A stretch of 64,000 bases of DNA from Streptomyces sp. NBC_00094 (GTDB taxonomy: Bacteria; Actinomycetota; Actinomycetes; Streptomycetales; Streptomycetaceae): NCBI RefSeq assembly GCF_026343125.1, contig NZ_JAPEMB010000001.1, forward strand, positions 6,763,501-6,827,500, read 5' to 3'. The notes beneath the pieces are model-generated. The model searched no databases, was not told the DNA's origin, and was given only the letters and a program-made list of their open reading frames with translations. Made by a program: the position numbers and the translations under genes. The stretch's first letter is position 1. Each line of letters begins with the position of its first letter. Below, piece after piece: positions 24,502 through 32,734 of this stretch.

Positions 24502-25869
24502 TCAGTCGCGCGTGTACGCCGAGAAGGGGCGCACTCCCGAGCCCCAGCGCACGGCGACGACCAGGTCCTCGTACACGCGCACGCCCGCCAGTTCGCCCTT
24601 GTGCCGGTCCACGTCGCTGCCGGTGTCGATGCTCTCCTTCTCCTCACCGGTGGCGGCGTCGAGCACCACCAGTTCGTCGAGGCTGTCCTGCCGGGAGCCG
24701 CCGTCGGTGAGGACGGTCACCCGGCCGCCGGTCACGTCGAGGGCGCGCAGGCCGCCCGCGACGGCCACGTTCTCCAGCCAGACCTGGCTGCCGCTCGCGA
24801 GGTCGAAGGCGACCACCCGGTCCCGGTACGACTTGCGCTCTCTGATCTCGGCGCCGGCGTAGAGCCGCCCGTCCGCGACGGTCACGAGGGCCGGCGCATG
24901 CGCATGGATGGTTCCGTATCCGCCGGTGGTCTCGATCCGGCCGGCCGCCTTCCCGTCCTCGCCGAAGAGGAGGAAGGCACCCTGCCCGCCCTCCGTCGTC
25001 CCGCCGTTCTGCACGACCGGCGGCTCGGCCGACAGCAGGGCCACCTGCCCGTCCGGTGCAGGCGCCGTCCGCCCGCCGAGGGAAGCGGTCCACCGCAGCC
25101 CGCCGCCGACCGGGTCGAACGCGGCCAGCCGCAGTTCGGTGCGGCCACAGGCGAGTACGGCGACGACCTGCCGCTCCCCGGCGGCGACCTGCTCGGGCAC
25201 ACAGTCCTCGGGGACAGCGGCCGTCCAGCGCGGGGCGCCGGTCCGCAGGTCGAAGGCGCGCAGCGCCTTCGTTCCGGAGACGGCGGGCCGGGAGTCGGGG
25301 GTCCACAGGTCGTCGTCGAGGGCCCACATCTCGTCGGCGTCCCGCAGGACGGCGACCCCGCCACCGACGGCGACCATGTCCGTGAACGTCTCAGTCAGAT
25401 TTCCCCCGGGGGTGCGGGGCGTGTGCCACCGCTCGCGGCCGCTCATGAGGTCGAGCGCGGCGACCGTCGAGCAGCCCGCGTTCATCACGTTCCCCCGGGC
25501 GATCAGGAGGACCGAGCCGGCCGTGCGGCGGCTGACGGCGCAGATGTGCTCCTGCCCGGGCGGGGCGTACTCCCAGCGGACCTTACCCGTCCTCGCGTCG
25601 AAGGCGCCGACCGCGTCGTACCGGCTGCGGACGAGCGTCTCGCCGACCAGCCAGGCCCCGTTGCCGTAGTTCCTGGCGCCGTTGTCGACCGGGGCCTCCC
25701 AGACGAGGCGCAGCGAACTCCCCAGGGCGGAGCAGCCCGTGACAAGTCCGAGGGCACACAGCGCGGTGACGGCCGCGAGCAGGCGACGGAGCCCGCGCCC
25801 CGATCCCCGGCGGCCCGACGGCCACCGCCCCCGCCCGCGTCCCGTGTCGTCGGTCGTGCGCGCTGCCAT
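24502..25869 (-). CDS. PQQ-like beta-propeller lipoprotein
   Basis: A 455-residue protein. The N-terminus is strongly basic (Arg-rich), followed by LLAAVTALCALGLVTGCSAL, a lipobox with Cys at about 47. The rest is a seven- to eight-bladed propeller with blade ends such as AFDARTGKVRWEY, ALDLMSGRERW, AFDLRTGAPRW, AFDPVGGGLRW and VLDAATGEEKES. These are PQQ-type repeats, as in BamB-like proteins and quinoproteins; no PQQ-dependent catalytic motif is seen, so a binding or scaffold role is likely. ATG 25869 follows GGGG. Located just downstream of where the IS5-type element entered. Confidence 0.82.
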   Translation of the reverse strand: MAARTTDDTGRGRGRWPSGRRGSGRGLRRLLAAVTALCALGLVTGCSALGSSLRLVWEAPVDNGARNYGNGAWLVGETLVRSRYDAVGAFDARTGKVRWEYAPPGQEHICAVSRRTAGSVLLIARGNVMNAGCSTVAALDLMSGRERWHTPRTPGGNLTETFTDMVAVGGGVAVLRDADEMWALDDDLWTPDSRPAVSGTKALRAFDLRTGAPRWTAAVPEDCVPEQVAAGERQVVAVLACGRTELRLAAFDPVGGGLRWTASLGGRTAPAPDGQVALLSAEPPVVQNGGTTEGGQGAFLLFGEDGKAAGRIETTGGYGTIHAHAPALVTVADGRLYAGAEIRERKSYRDRVVAFDLASGSQVWLENVAVAGGLRALDVTGGRVTVLTDGGSRQDSLDELVVLDAATGEEKESIDTGSDVDRHKGELAGVRVYEDLVVAVRWGSGVRPFSAYTRD

Positions 25870-25937
25870 GCGGATCCCCACCCCTGGCTCGAACGGTCGA
25901 ATCCCCGTCAGGCTAGAGCACACCTGATCAGCGCCCC

Positions 25938-25953
25938 GCGGGCACCGGCCCGC
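25938..25953 (-). terminator. Hairpin next to the left end of the IS element
   Basis: GCGGGC-ACCG-GCCCGC is a perfect 6-bp stem. Without the element it would lie 1 base after the stop codon of the ComB-like gene at 27370-28059 and serve as that gene's terminator. The element now separates them by about 1.4 kb. Confidence 0.5.
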
Positions 25954-25955
25954 TA

Positions 25956-25980
25956 AGCCATGTCCGATGGGGCGAGTGAC
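25956..25980 (+). repeat. Left terminal inverted repeat of the IS element
   Basis: Begins AGCCATGTCCGATGGGG. Compared with the right end, differences fall at positions 1, 3, 5, 17, 20 and 25. Confidence 0.8.
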
Positions 25981-26009
25981 GCTGTCGCTGGGAACTCGTT
26001 CCTTGGGAC

Positions 26010-26894
26010 ATGGGGCGGGGAGATCTTTCGCATGAAGAGTGGGCTCGGCTGGAGCCGCACTTGCCGACGAATCGTGGACGGGGCGGACGCTGGCGATGCC
26101 ACCGTCGGGTAATCAACGGGATTCTGTTCCGGCAGCGAACCGGCCTCCCGTGGCGGGACCTGCCTCCCTGCTTCGGTAGCTGGAAGACGGTTCACGATCG
26201 TCATCGCAGGTGGTCGGCGGACGGCACGTGGGAGAGGATTCTGCGGGCCGTCCAGGCGGACGCCGATGCCGAGGGCCGGATCGACTGGAGCATGGTCAGC
26301 ATCGATTCCACGACCTGCCGCGCTCATCAGCACGCGGCTGGTGCCTCCACCCGTGCCCCGAAGATCCCGGGTCGGCGCAGGAGCCCGGCGCGGCACCGTT
26401 CCGATGAGGCCCTGGGCCGCTCACGAGGCGGGTTCACAAGCAAGATCCACCTTGTCGGAGAAGGTGGGCGCCGCCCGCTCGGGTTTGTCATCACGCCCGG
26501 CCAGTGGGGGGACGCACCGCAGATGATTCCCGTCCTGGAAGAGATCCGGGTACCCCGACAGGCTGGTGGACGACCGCGCACCCGGCCCGACCATGTCGGG
26601 GGAGATAAAGCCTATTCGTCACGCCGCAACCGGCGTCACCTGCGCAGACGCCAGATCAAGCACACGATCCCCGAGCCGAGAGACCAGCGGGCCAACCGCC
26701 GGCGCCGCGGCAGCCAGGGCGGCAGACCCACAGGGTTCGACAAGACGATCTACCGCCGCCGCAACGAGGTCGAGCGGACCATCAACCGGCTCAAGAACTT
26801 CCGAGCCATCGCCACGCGCTTCGACAAACGGGCGTACGTCTTCCATGGAACGGTCACCGTGGCGGCGATCCGCCTGTGGCTCCGTCCGGAGTGA
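26010..26894 (+). CDS. IS5-family transposase (DDE), intact
   Basis: A 294-residue transposase without frameshift or stop. The N-terminal part (HEEWARLEPHLPTN, then INGILFRQRTGLPWRDLPP) is the IS5/DUF4096-type DNA-binding region. The catalytic triad is Asp99 (SIDSTTCRAHQ), Asp199 (VGGDKAYSS) and Glu253 (YRRRNEVERTINRLKNF), with the usual arrangement of C-terminal basic residues. The start is ATG 26010, only 54 bases from the left end. It would move the whole element, including the passenger gene, by cut-and-paste. Being intact, it may still be active. Confidence 0.93.
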   Translation: MGRGDLSHEEWARLEPHLPTNRGRGGRWRCHRRVINGILFRQRTGLPWRDLPPCFGSWKTVHDRHRRWSADGTWERILRAVQADADAEGRIDWSMVSIDSTTCRAHQHAAGASTRAPKIPGRRRSPARHRSDEALGRSRGGFTSKIHLVGEGGRRPLGFVITPGQWGDAPQMIPVLEEIRVPRQAGGRPRTRPDHVGGDKAYSSRRNRRHLRRRQIKHTIPEPRDQRANRRRRGSQGGRPTGFDKTIYRRRNEVERTINRLKNFRAIATRFDKRAYVFHGTVTVAAIRLWLRPE

Positions 26895-26905
26895 AGGGCC
26901 CCCGC

Positions 26906-27301
26906 TCAGAGGTCCTTGGCATCCGGGTAGTGGTGGCGAAGTTCGTTGAGTACGCGCTCGTCGACAGCCCTGACGTCCCACGAGGAGCTGTCGAATTCGG
27001 TCAGGACGAGCACCAACTCGTCCCCGGCGAACCCCCGCGCTTCGGCATCGATCAACTGAAGGAATGGGGTCGTCAGCGACAGCAGTGTCAGTGTGTCCAT
27101 GCCGGCGTCGGCGGACCGTTCTTCCATCTCGACACAGCGAGGATCGACGATCTCGTCGAATTCGACGCGCCACGTCAGGTCCAGGCCGAAGCTGCCGAGG
27201 CGAACCAGTAGCTCAGCCAAGGTCACGTAGTGCTTTCCGTGCCAGGCAGGAAACGTGATCCCCTTCATCCCCGCCTCTGCTTCGGCTGTATCGCGCGCCA
27301 T
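26906..27301 (-). CDS. Passenger gene of the IS element, unknown function
   Basis: A 131-residue protein from ATG 27301, preceded by AAGGGGGC. It lies wholly between the transposase stop (11 bases away, convergent) and the right end, so it travels with the element. It has no recognisable domain. Visible features are a hydrophobic middle (TLTLLSLTTPFLQLIDAEA), many Asp/Glu residues, a W-containing start (ITFPAWHGKHYVTLAELLVR) and a hydrophilic end (ELRHHYPDAKDL). It is soluble by appearance. It could be a regulator of transposition, a stabilising factor or a host-adaptive gene; nothing decides between these. Confidence 0.75.
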   Translation of the reverse strand: MARDTAEAEAGMKGITFPAWHGKHYVTLAELLVRLGSFGLDLTWRVEFDEIVDPRCVEMEERSADAGMDTLTLLSLTTPFLQLIDAEARGFAGDELVLVLTEFDSSSWDVRAVDERVLNELRHHYPDAKDL

Positions 27302-27345
27302 GTGCCCCCTTCGTTCAGCGAACACTAGGCCACAGCCCTGATCAG

Positions 27346-27370
27346 CTCACACGACCCATCGGACAGGCCC
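27346..27370 (-). repeat. Right terminal inverted repeat of the IS element
   Basis: Read inward on the minus strand it begins GGGCCTGTCCGATGGGTCGT. The first base G completes the TAG stop codon of the neighbouring ComB-like gene. Confidence 0.8.
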
Positions 27371-28059
27371 TAGGTGGCCGGCGAAGGCACCACGCGCGGG
27401 CGCAGGACCATGAGCGGACCTTCCGAGGCCGCCACCATGGCGAAGGGGAACCGGTCGACCTCAAGGCAGAGGGCGACGTCATCAGGATGGACTCCTTGAC
27501 GCACACCCTGCGCCAACTCGGCCGCGGCGCGCGACTCGGCGGCGCGGCGGACGAACTCGGCGGCATCCGTCCCGTCCTCCGTGGCCCTCCGGGCGATGTA
27601 GTGAGCACACGCCAGATCCTCGTCGGCCTGCCCGTCCTCGCCGGTGACCACGAACGTGACACCGTCGCTCCCGCTCGTCCGCAGGAGCCGGGCCGTCGCC
27701 TCCGCCACCACGAAGCCGGCGCACAGCACCAGCGACGCCTCCTTGACCGCCAGGGCGCCGACCGTCCCCGCCGTGGTCTTCTGCACGACGGTCCGTCCGC
27801 CGAGGTCGGCGGAGCGCAGCAGGCCGGGCGAGTTGACCAGATCGAACCCGGGCGCGGCCGGACCGTCCTTCAGTGCCACCCAGTCCGGGTGGCGAGCCTT
27901 GAGCGCCAGGGCTTCGTCCAGAGACTCGGCGAGCACGATCCTTTCCGCTCCCCGGGCAAAGGCCCAGGCGGCCACGGTGAAAGCGCGCATGACGTCGACG
28001 ACCACCGCCACGGACGGGGCTTCGACCAGCTGAGTGATACCAAGGAAACGGGCGTCCAT
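27370..28059 (-). CDS. ComB-like (2-phosphosulfolactate phosphatase family) protein
   Basis: A 229-residue protein matching the ComB family along its length: VAVVVDVMRAFTVAAWAFARGAERIVL (about 20-46), then NSPGLLRSADLGGRTVVQKTTAGTVGALA and VTFVVTGEDGQADEDLACAHYI. In methanogens ComB makes sulfolactate for coenzyme M; the actinobacterial members have no known role. ATG 28059 or 28068 could be the start, and no good ribosome site decides. The IS element sits in its TAG stop codon, but both the inserted and the uninterrupted forms keep TAG, so the protein is unchanged. It is divergent from the CocE-like gene. Confidence 0.82.
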   Translation of the reverse strand: MDARFLGITQLVEAPSVAVVVDVMRAFTVAAWAFARGAERIVLAESLDEALALKARHPDWVALKDGPAAPGFDLVNSPGLLRSADLGGRTVVQKTTAGTVGALAVKEASLVLCAGFVVAEATARLLRTSGSDGVTFVVTGEDGQADEDLACAHYIARRATEDGTDAAEFVRRAAESRAAAELAQGVRQGVHPDDVALCLEVDRFPFAMVAASEGPLMVLRPRVVPSPAT

Positions 28060-28110
28060 GTCGATCATGATCGTGCACAAGGCGCTCTTTTGCACGGGAG
28101 TTGACCGGGG

Positions 28111-28116
28111 TACCTT
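28111..28116 (+). promoter_or_regulatory. -10 box for the CocE-like gene
   Basis: TACCTT at 28111-28116 with TTTTGC at 28088-28093 (17-base spacing) gives a reasonable promoter. Transcription would start near the ATG at 28124, so the mRNA is leaderless or nearly so. Confidence 0.35.
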
Positions 28117-28123
28117 CCGCCCC

Positions 28124-30163
28124 ATGCCGATGCGAAAGCGGAGAACCCGCGGAGCCCGACTGCCGTACGGAACCCTCGTGGCCGCGGCCGCGGCCGCCGC
28201 CGCCCTGCTCGCGACCCTGGTCACTCCGGCGGGCGCGCAGCCGGAGCCGTCCGCGCCCACCGCGTCCTCCCTGGGCGCCGTACACGAGTCACGGCCCGTC
28301 CACTCCTACGCCGACGCCGTCCGTGAGTCCGTCTGGGTCGACACCGGACTCGACGGCGACGGGGACGGGCGCGCCGACCGGGTCGCCGTCGACATCGTCC
28401 GCCCCCGGGAGCCCGCCGCGGCAGGCCGCAAGATCCCCGTCATCATGGACGCCAGCCCGTACTACGCCTGTTGCGGACGGGGCAACGAAGGTCAGAGGAA
28501 GACGTACGACGCCGACGGGAACCCGGTGCAGTTCCCGCTCTTCTACGACAACTACTTCGTCCCGCGCGGCTACGCCTTCGTCGCCGTCGACCTCGCCGGC
28601 ACCAACCGCTCCGACGGCTGCGACGACGTCGGAGGCCGCTCCGACGTGCGGTCAGCCAAGGCCGTCGTCGACTGGCTGAACGGCCGCGCCCGCGGATACA
28701 CCAGCCGCACCGGCACGACCCGGGCCGGGGCCACGGGCTGGAGCACCGGCAACGTCGGCATGATCGGCAAGAGCTGGGACGGCACCATCGCCAACGGCGT
28801 GGCCGCCACCGGCGTGGAGGGGCTGAAGACGATCGTCCCGATCGGCGCCATCTCCTCCTGGTACGACTACTTCCACTCCCAGGGCGCCCCGCTCTACAAC
28901 GCCAACCCGAGCTGGCTCTCCGACTACGTGAACAGCCCCGACGCCAGGGCCCGCTGCGGCGCCGTCCAGGACCGGATCACCGAGGCCACCCCGTACAGCG
29001 GCGACTGGACCCCGGCCTGGAGCGAGCGCGACCACGTGCGGGACGCCTCGAAGGTGAAGGCCAGCGTCTTCGTCGTCCACGGACAGCAGGACCTCAACGT
29101 CCGCGCCAACCATTTCGGGAAATGGTGGGACGCGCTCGCCGCCCACGGCGTCGAACGCAAGATCTGGCTCTCCCAGACCGGCCACGTCGACCCCTTCGAC
29201 TTCCGGCGCACCGACTGGGTCCGCACCCTGCACCGCTGGTTCGACCACTACCTCCTCGGCTACGAGAACGGCATCGACCGCGAGCCGGTCGCCGACATCG
29301 AACGCGCCCCGGACCGCTGGACCACCGACCGGCAGTGGCCGCCGAGCGGCACCGCGACCACCACCCTGCGCCCCGCGCCCGGTGCCGAGCCCGGCCCCGG
29401 CACCCTCGGCCGGACGCCCGCCGCCCCCGGATCCACCGCGACCTTCACCGACGACCCGGGTCTGGGCGAACTGGACTGGGCCGCCCGGATCGACGCCGCG
29501 ACCCCCGAGAAGGCCGGGTTCGTCACTCGCCCGCTCTCCCGCGACCTGCGGATCTCCGGCTCCTCGAAGGTGACCGTCACCGCCACCCCGACCACCGCCA
29601 CCGCGCACCTCTCCGCCGTCCTCGTCGACCTCGGTCCCGACACGATCCGCGACTACGCGGCGGCGGGGGAGGGCATCACCACGCTGACCGACCGCACCTG
29701 CTGGGGCGCGAGCACCCCCGGCGACAGCGCCTGCTTCAAGGAGACCCGGGCCCGCACCACGGTCGTCGGCCTCACGGTCGTCAGCCGCGGCTGGGCCGAC
29801 CTCGGCACCTGGGCGGACCCCCGCGAGGAGCGTCCGCTGACCCCTGGCAGGGCGTACACCCTCACCCTGGACCTCGCCGCCACCGACCACGTCGTCCCGG
29901 CCGGCCACCGTCTCGCCCTGATCGTCGGCGGCACCGACAGGGACCTGCTCGACCCCCCGTCGACCACACCGACCCTCACCCTCGACCTCGCCCGTACCCG
30001 GGCGAAGCTGCCCCTGGTGGGCGGCGCGGAGGCGTTCGCCCGCGCCACCACGGGACCTGCCCCGGCGGTACCCCCGCTCACCGTCGCCCCGTCCCTGACC
30101 GGCTCCGCACCGCCGGCCGGGATCGTCGGGCCGCGCCTCCCCGTACCGGGGGCCGCCCGATGA
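28124..30163 (+). CDS. Secreted CocE/NonD-type alpha/beta hydrolase (X-Pro dipeptidyl-peptidase family)
   Basis: A 679-residue exported protein. Residues 1-38 have Lys/Arg residues and an Ala-rich signal sequence. The hydrolase domain follows: MIGKSWDGTIANGVAA contains the nucleophilic Ser, VFVVHGQQDLNVRANHFGKW the Asp, and SQTGHVDPF the His. The C-terminal part is the X-Pro PepX-type beta-sandwich (YTLTLDLAATDHVVPAGHRLALIVGGTD). It likely removes X-Pro dipeptides or hydrolyses esters outside the cell. It is translated just before the M14 peptidase through an ATGA overlap, so the two act together. Confidence 0.92.
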   Translation: MPMRKRRTRGARLPYGTLVAAAAAAAALLATLVTPAGAQPEPSAPTASSLGAVHESRPVHSYADAVRESVWVDTGLDGDGDGRADRVAVDIVRPREPAAAGRKIPVIMDASPYYACCGRGNEGQRKTYDADGNPVQFPLFYDNYFVPRGYAFVAVDLAGTNRSDGCDDVGGRSDVRSAKAVVDWLNGRARGYTSRTGTTRAGATGWSTGNVGMIGKSWDGTIANGVAATGVEGLKTIVPIGAISSWYDYFHSQGAPLYNANPSWLSDYVNSPDARARCGAVQDRITEATPYSGDWTPAWSERDHVRDASKVKASVFVVHGQQDLNVRANHFGKWWDALAAHGVERKIWLSQTGHVDPFDFRRTDWVRTLHRWFDHYLLGYENGIDREPVADIERAPDRWTTDRQWPPSGTATTTLRPAPGAEPGPGTLGRTPAAPGSTATFTDDPGLGELDWAARIDAATPEKAGFVTRPLSRDLRISGSSKVTVTATPTTATAHLSAVLVDLGPDTIRDYAAAGEGITTLTDRTCWGASTPGDSACFKETRARTTVVGLTVVSRGWADLGTWADPREERPLTPGRAYTLTLDLAATDHVVPAGHRLALIVGGTDRDLLDPPSTTPTLTLDLARTRAKLPLVGGAEAFARATTGPAPAVPPLTVAPSLTGSAPPAGIVGPRLPVPGAAR

Positions 30164-31473
30164 GACTCCGTACCGCGCACCGGAGCGCGCGCCGGGTGCT
30201 GGCCCTCACCGCCGGCACCGCCGCCCTCGCCCTGCCGCTGCTCACCGTCCCCGCCAAGGCGGCGGACAGTGCGCCCCCACGCCCCCTGCCGCGCACCGGC
30301 TTCGAGACGAGCCAGGGCGCGCGGTGGACCACCGAGGCCGAGGAGCGGGAGTTCCTCGCGGCCGTCGACCAGGGGAGCGACCGGGTGTCGCTGCGCACGA
30401 TCGGCGCCACCTCGCAGGGCAGGCCACTGCGGCTCGCCACCCTCGGCACGGGCCGCGGCGGCACCACCGTGCTCCTCGTCTGCAGCCAGCACGGCGACGA
30501 ACCCGCCGGCCGCGAGGCCTGCCTGAGCGCGCTGCGGGACCTCGCCCACGCCCAGGACCAGGACACCCTTCGCTTCCTCGCCCGCACCACCGTCCTCGTC
30601 GTCCCCACCGCCAACCCCGACGGCCGGGAGGCCGACACCCGGGGCAACGGCGACGGCGTCGACGTCAACCGCGACCACCTCGCCCTGCGCACCGCCGAGG
30701 CCCGGGCCGTCGCCGCCGTCATCCGCGACCGGCACCCCGAACTCGTCTATGACCTGCACGAGTACGGAGCCACCCCCCGGTACTACGACAAGGACCTGCT
30801 CGCCCTCTGGCCGCGCAGCCTCGACGCCGACCCGCACGTCCACGACGAGTCCCGGACGCTCTCGGAGTCCTACGTCCGGCCCGCCGCCGGGCTCGCCGGG
30901 TACAGCACCGGCATCTACGGCATCTGGACCGACCCCCTCACCGGCAAGCCGGTCAAGCAGGTCGCGGGCGACGGCCAGGAGCGGATCCTGCGCAACACCG
31001 CGGGCATCAAGCACTCCGCCGGCCTGCTCGTCGAGACCCGTCTCGACGCGCTCGACGAGACCGAGAAGGACGACCCGGCGCGCAACCACCGGCGCCGCGT
31101 CGCCACCCAACGGGCGGCCCTGGAAGGTGCCTTCGCCTACGTCGACGAGCGGCGCGGGCCCCTCGCGGCGGTCACCTCGGCCGCCCGGCACGCCGGATTC
31201 GCCGACCGGGGACCGGTCTTCCTCGGGGGCGCCGACAACGACCCGCCGGAGCCCGGGGAGATCCTCGCCGACCCGCCGTGCGGCTACCGCCTGGACGCGG
31301 CGCAGTACGCCGAGGTGGGCGACGAGCTCGACCTGCACGGGGTCACCGTCCGGCCGGACGGCGCCGGGGTGTTCGTCCCCCTGCGCCAGTCGCAGCGTGC
31401 GCTCGTCCCCCTGCTCCTCGACGCGCGCGCCACCTATCACCTCGTCAGTGGGAGTCCTGTGAAGGAATGTTGA
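30160..31473 (+). CDS. Secreted M14-family metallocarboxypeptidase
   Basis: A 437-residue enzyme with a 35-residue signal peptide. The zinc site is QHGDEPAGRE (His and Glu of H-x2-E) with the third ligand in VYDLHEYGATPRYY. NPDGRE, NRDH and ETRLDAL are further M14 blocks. The C-terminal part after about residue 310 is a Gly/Pro-rich extension that I do not recognise. It overlaps the CocE-like stop by ATGA, so the pair probably digests peptides, one releasing X-Pro dipeptides and the other C-terminal residues. Confidence 0.9.
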   Translation: MRLRTAHRSARRVLALTAGTAALALPLLTVPAKAADSAPPRPLPRTGFETSQGARWTTEAEEREFLAAVDQGSDRVSLRTIGATSQGRPLRLATLGTGRGGTTVLLVCSQHGDEPAGREACLSALRDLAHAQDQDTLRFLARTTVLVVPTANPDGREADTRGNGDGVDVNRDHLALRTAEARAVAAVIRDRHPELVYDLHEYGATPRYYDKDLLALWPRSLDADPHVHDESRTLSESYVRPAAGLAGYSTGIYGIWTDPLTGKPVKQVAGDGQERILRNTAGIKHSAGLLVETRLDALDETEKDDPARNHRRRVATQRAALEGAFAYVDERRGPLAAVTSAARHAGFADRGPVFLGGADNDPPEPGEILADPPCGYRLDAAQYAEVGDELDLHGVTVRPDGAGVFVPLRQSQRALVPLLLDARATYHLVSGSPVKEC

Positions 31474-31529
31474 CGGTCCGGCATCAAGGGGGCGCAATGG
31501 CGTGAAACCGACGGCGGGGCAGGTAAAGT

Positions 31530-31541
31530 TACCGGCCGGTA
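31530..31541 (+). promoter_or_regulatory. Palindrome before the small secreted protein gene
   Basis: TACCGGCCGGTA is a perfect 12-bp palindrome 50 bases upstream of ATG 31592. It shares TTACCG...CGGTA with the operator at 39222-39237, so related TetR-type proteins may bind both. Confidence 0.4.
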
Positions 31542-31591
31542 CTGACCATGCCTCGAACAGGCCGCAACGGCCTGGAAGTTGGAGAACCACC

Positions 31592-31894
31592 ATGCGCCAC
31601 GCGACGCCCCTGCGCCGCACCCTGACGGCTCTGCTCGCCACGACGCTGCTCGCCGGAGGCGTGCTGCTCGGGCAGACGGCCACCGCCGAGCCTGCGGCAG
31701 CCGCCACCGTCACCTGCAACATCGAGAAGCTGCGGGCCGACGCCCGCAAGGAGCGCGACCGGGCCAACCGTCTCAAGCACCTCGGCGCCAGGACGGAGGC
31801 CCGCAAGGCCCTCGCCCGCGCCGACGCCCTGGAGAACCGCGCCCGCCAGTGCGCCGACGCGGACGACAACAGCCGCCCGCCGCTCTGGCGGTAG
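31592..31894 (+). CDS. Small secreted coiled-coil protein
   Basis: A 100-residue protein. The first 37 residues form a signal peptide (RRTLTALLATTLLAGGVLLG, ending in an AAA cleavage region). The mature part is short and very charged, with Cys near each end (VTCNIEKLRADARKERDRAN; ENRARQCADADDN), so a single disulfide may pin a helical hairpin. It ends with NSRPPLWR. GGAG is 7 bases before ATG 31592. No family is recognised. An extracellular or cell-surface structural role is possible. Confidence 0.7.
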   Translation: MRHATPLRRTLTALLATTLLAGGVLLGQTATAEPAAAATVTCNIEKLRADARKERDRANRLKHLGARTEARKALARADALENRARQCADADDNSRPPLWR

Positions 31895-32066
31895 CGGTAA
31901 CGGGCTCACGAGGGGCGGGTGCGGTCCGAAAAGGGCCCCCCGCCCCGCGGCCCCCGCGCCCCTGCGATGCACGTCGCTCGCCGTGGCCGGGGCCGTACCG
32001 GAATCGGGACATTTCCAGGACCCGGCAGCCATGGAACGGGCCCGGGAGCAGGGAAATACTTCCTTC

Positions 32067-32630
32067 ATGCCGCCCGCGTACACGACTTTCGACCTCACCG
32101 GCCCCCACCTCGACACCCCGGACCTCGTGGTCGACGGCAGGCCGCTCCTCCGCAGGCTCGACGAGGTCGAGGGGATCGACGCCGTCTCGCCCCTGGCGGC
32201 GGACCTCCCGCCCACCGTCCGCCCCGAACACCTCCGCCGGCTGCTCCTCGCCACCGGGCCCGCGCACGCCGACGGCCGCCTGACCGTCTACTCCTGCCCC
32301 GAGTGCGCGGACCCCGGCTGCGGCACGGTCACGGCCGTCGTCGAGCGCGACGGCGAGGACGTCGTCTGGCGCGACTTCGCCTGGCAGACCGGCGACCCCG
32401 ACGCGGATCCCGGCGACCCCGACGCGGACCCCGGCCCCGCCGGCACCCCTGCCCCCGCCCCCGCCCCCGTCCCCGTCCAGGCCCTCGACCTGGCGCGTGA
32501 CGGTTACCCCGGCGTAGGCCCGTACCGCTTCCGCGGCGACACCTACCGGGCCGTCCTGCTCCGCCTCCTCGCCGGCGCGACCACCGAGCCCCCGGGCACA
32601 CCGCTCGTACGCGCCCGCGCCGCCGCCTGA
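32067..32630 (+). CDS. Oxidoreductase-like hypothetical with Asp/Pro-rich linker
   Basis: A 187-residue protein of unknown function. The first 105 residues look folded, with a CPECADPGCGTVTAVVERDG stretch that resembles a small Cys-rich zinc or redox site (C-x2-C-x4-C). A low-complexity linker (DPDADPG units and PAPAPAPV) joins it to a C-terminal block (YPGVGPYRFRGDTYRAVLLR). The start is uncertain: ATG 32067 has no clear ribosome site, and ATG 32031 is in frame. The region between 31895 and 32066 shows nothing else of note. Confidence 0.6.
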   Translation: MPPAYTTFDLTGPHLDTPDLVVDGRPLLRRLDEVEGIDAVSPLAADLPPTVRPEHLRRLLLATGPAHADGRLTVYSCPECADPGCGTVTAVVERDGEDVVWRDFAWQTGDPDADPGDPDADPGPAGTPAPAPAPVPVQALDLARDGYPGVGPYRFRGDTYRAVLLRLLAGATTEPPGTPLVRARAAA

Positions 32631-32734
32631 CCGGGTCCAGGGGGTGCCGTGTCGATCAGGCCGGATCAGGGAGCGGGGCAGGCCAGGCCGCCGGACACGC
32701 CCTCGCCCGCCCGTCGCCTAGGATTCGTTCCCTG

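Larger units (their letters stand above)
25956..27370. mobile_element. IS5-type insertion sequence with a passenger gene
   Basis: The 25-base ends AGCCATGTCCGATGGGGCGA... (from 25956) and the reverse complement from 27370 agree at 19 of 25 positions, with a perfect 11-base core TGTCCGATGGG. TA lies just outside each end (25954-25955 and 27371-27372), the expected target duplication. Inside are an intact DDE transposase (26010-26894) and a convergent unrelated gene (26906-27301). At 1415 bp it is longer than the transposase alone needs. Confidence 0.85.

Noticed and set aside
26906..27301. Passenger gene as a host gene outside the IS element
   Set aside because: The right terminal repeat lies beyond it and matches the left one, so it is inside the element.
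24502..27370. Composite transposon from the lone IS end to the intact element
   Set aside because: Only one weak end is seen at 24464, no transposase remains there, and no target duplication was found at the outer edges.
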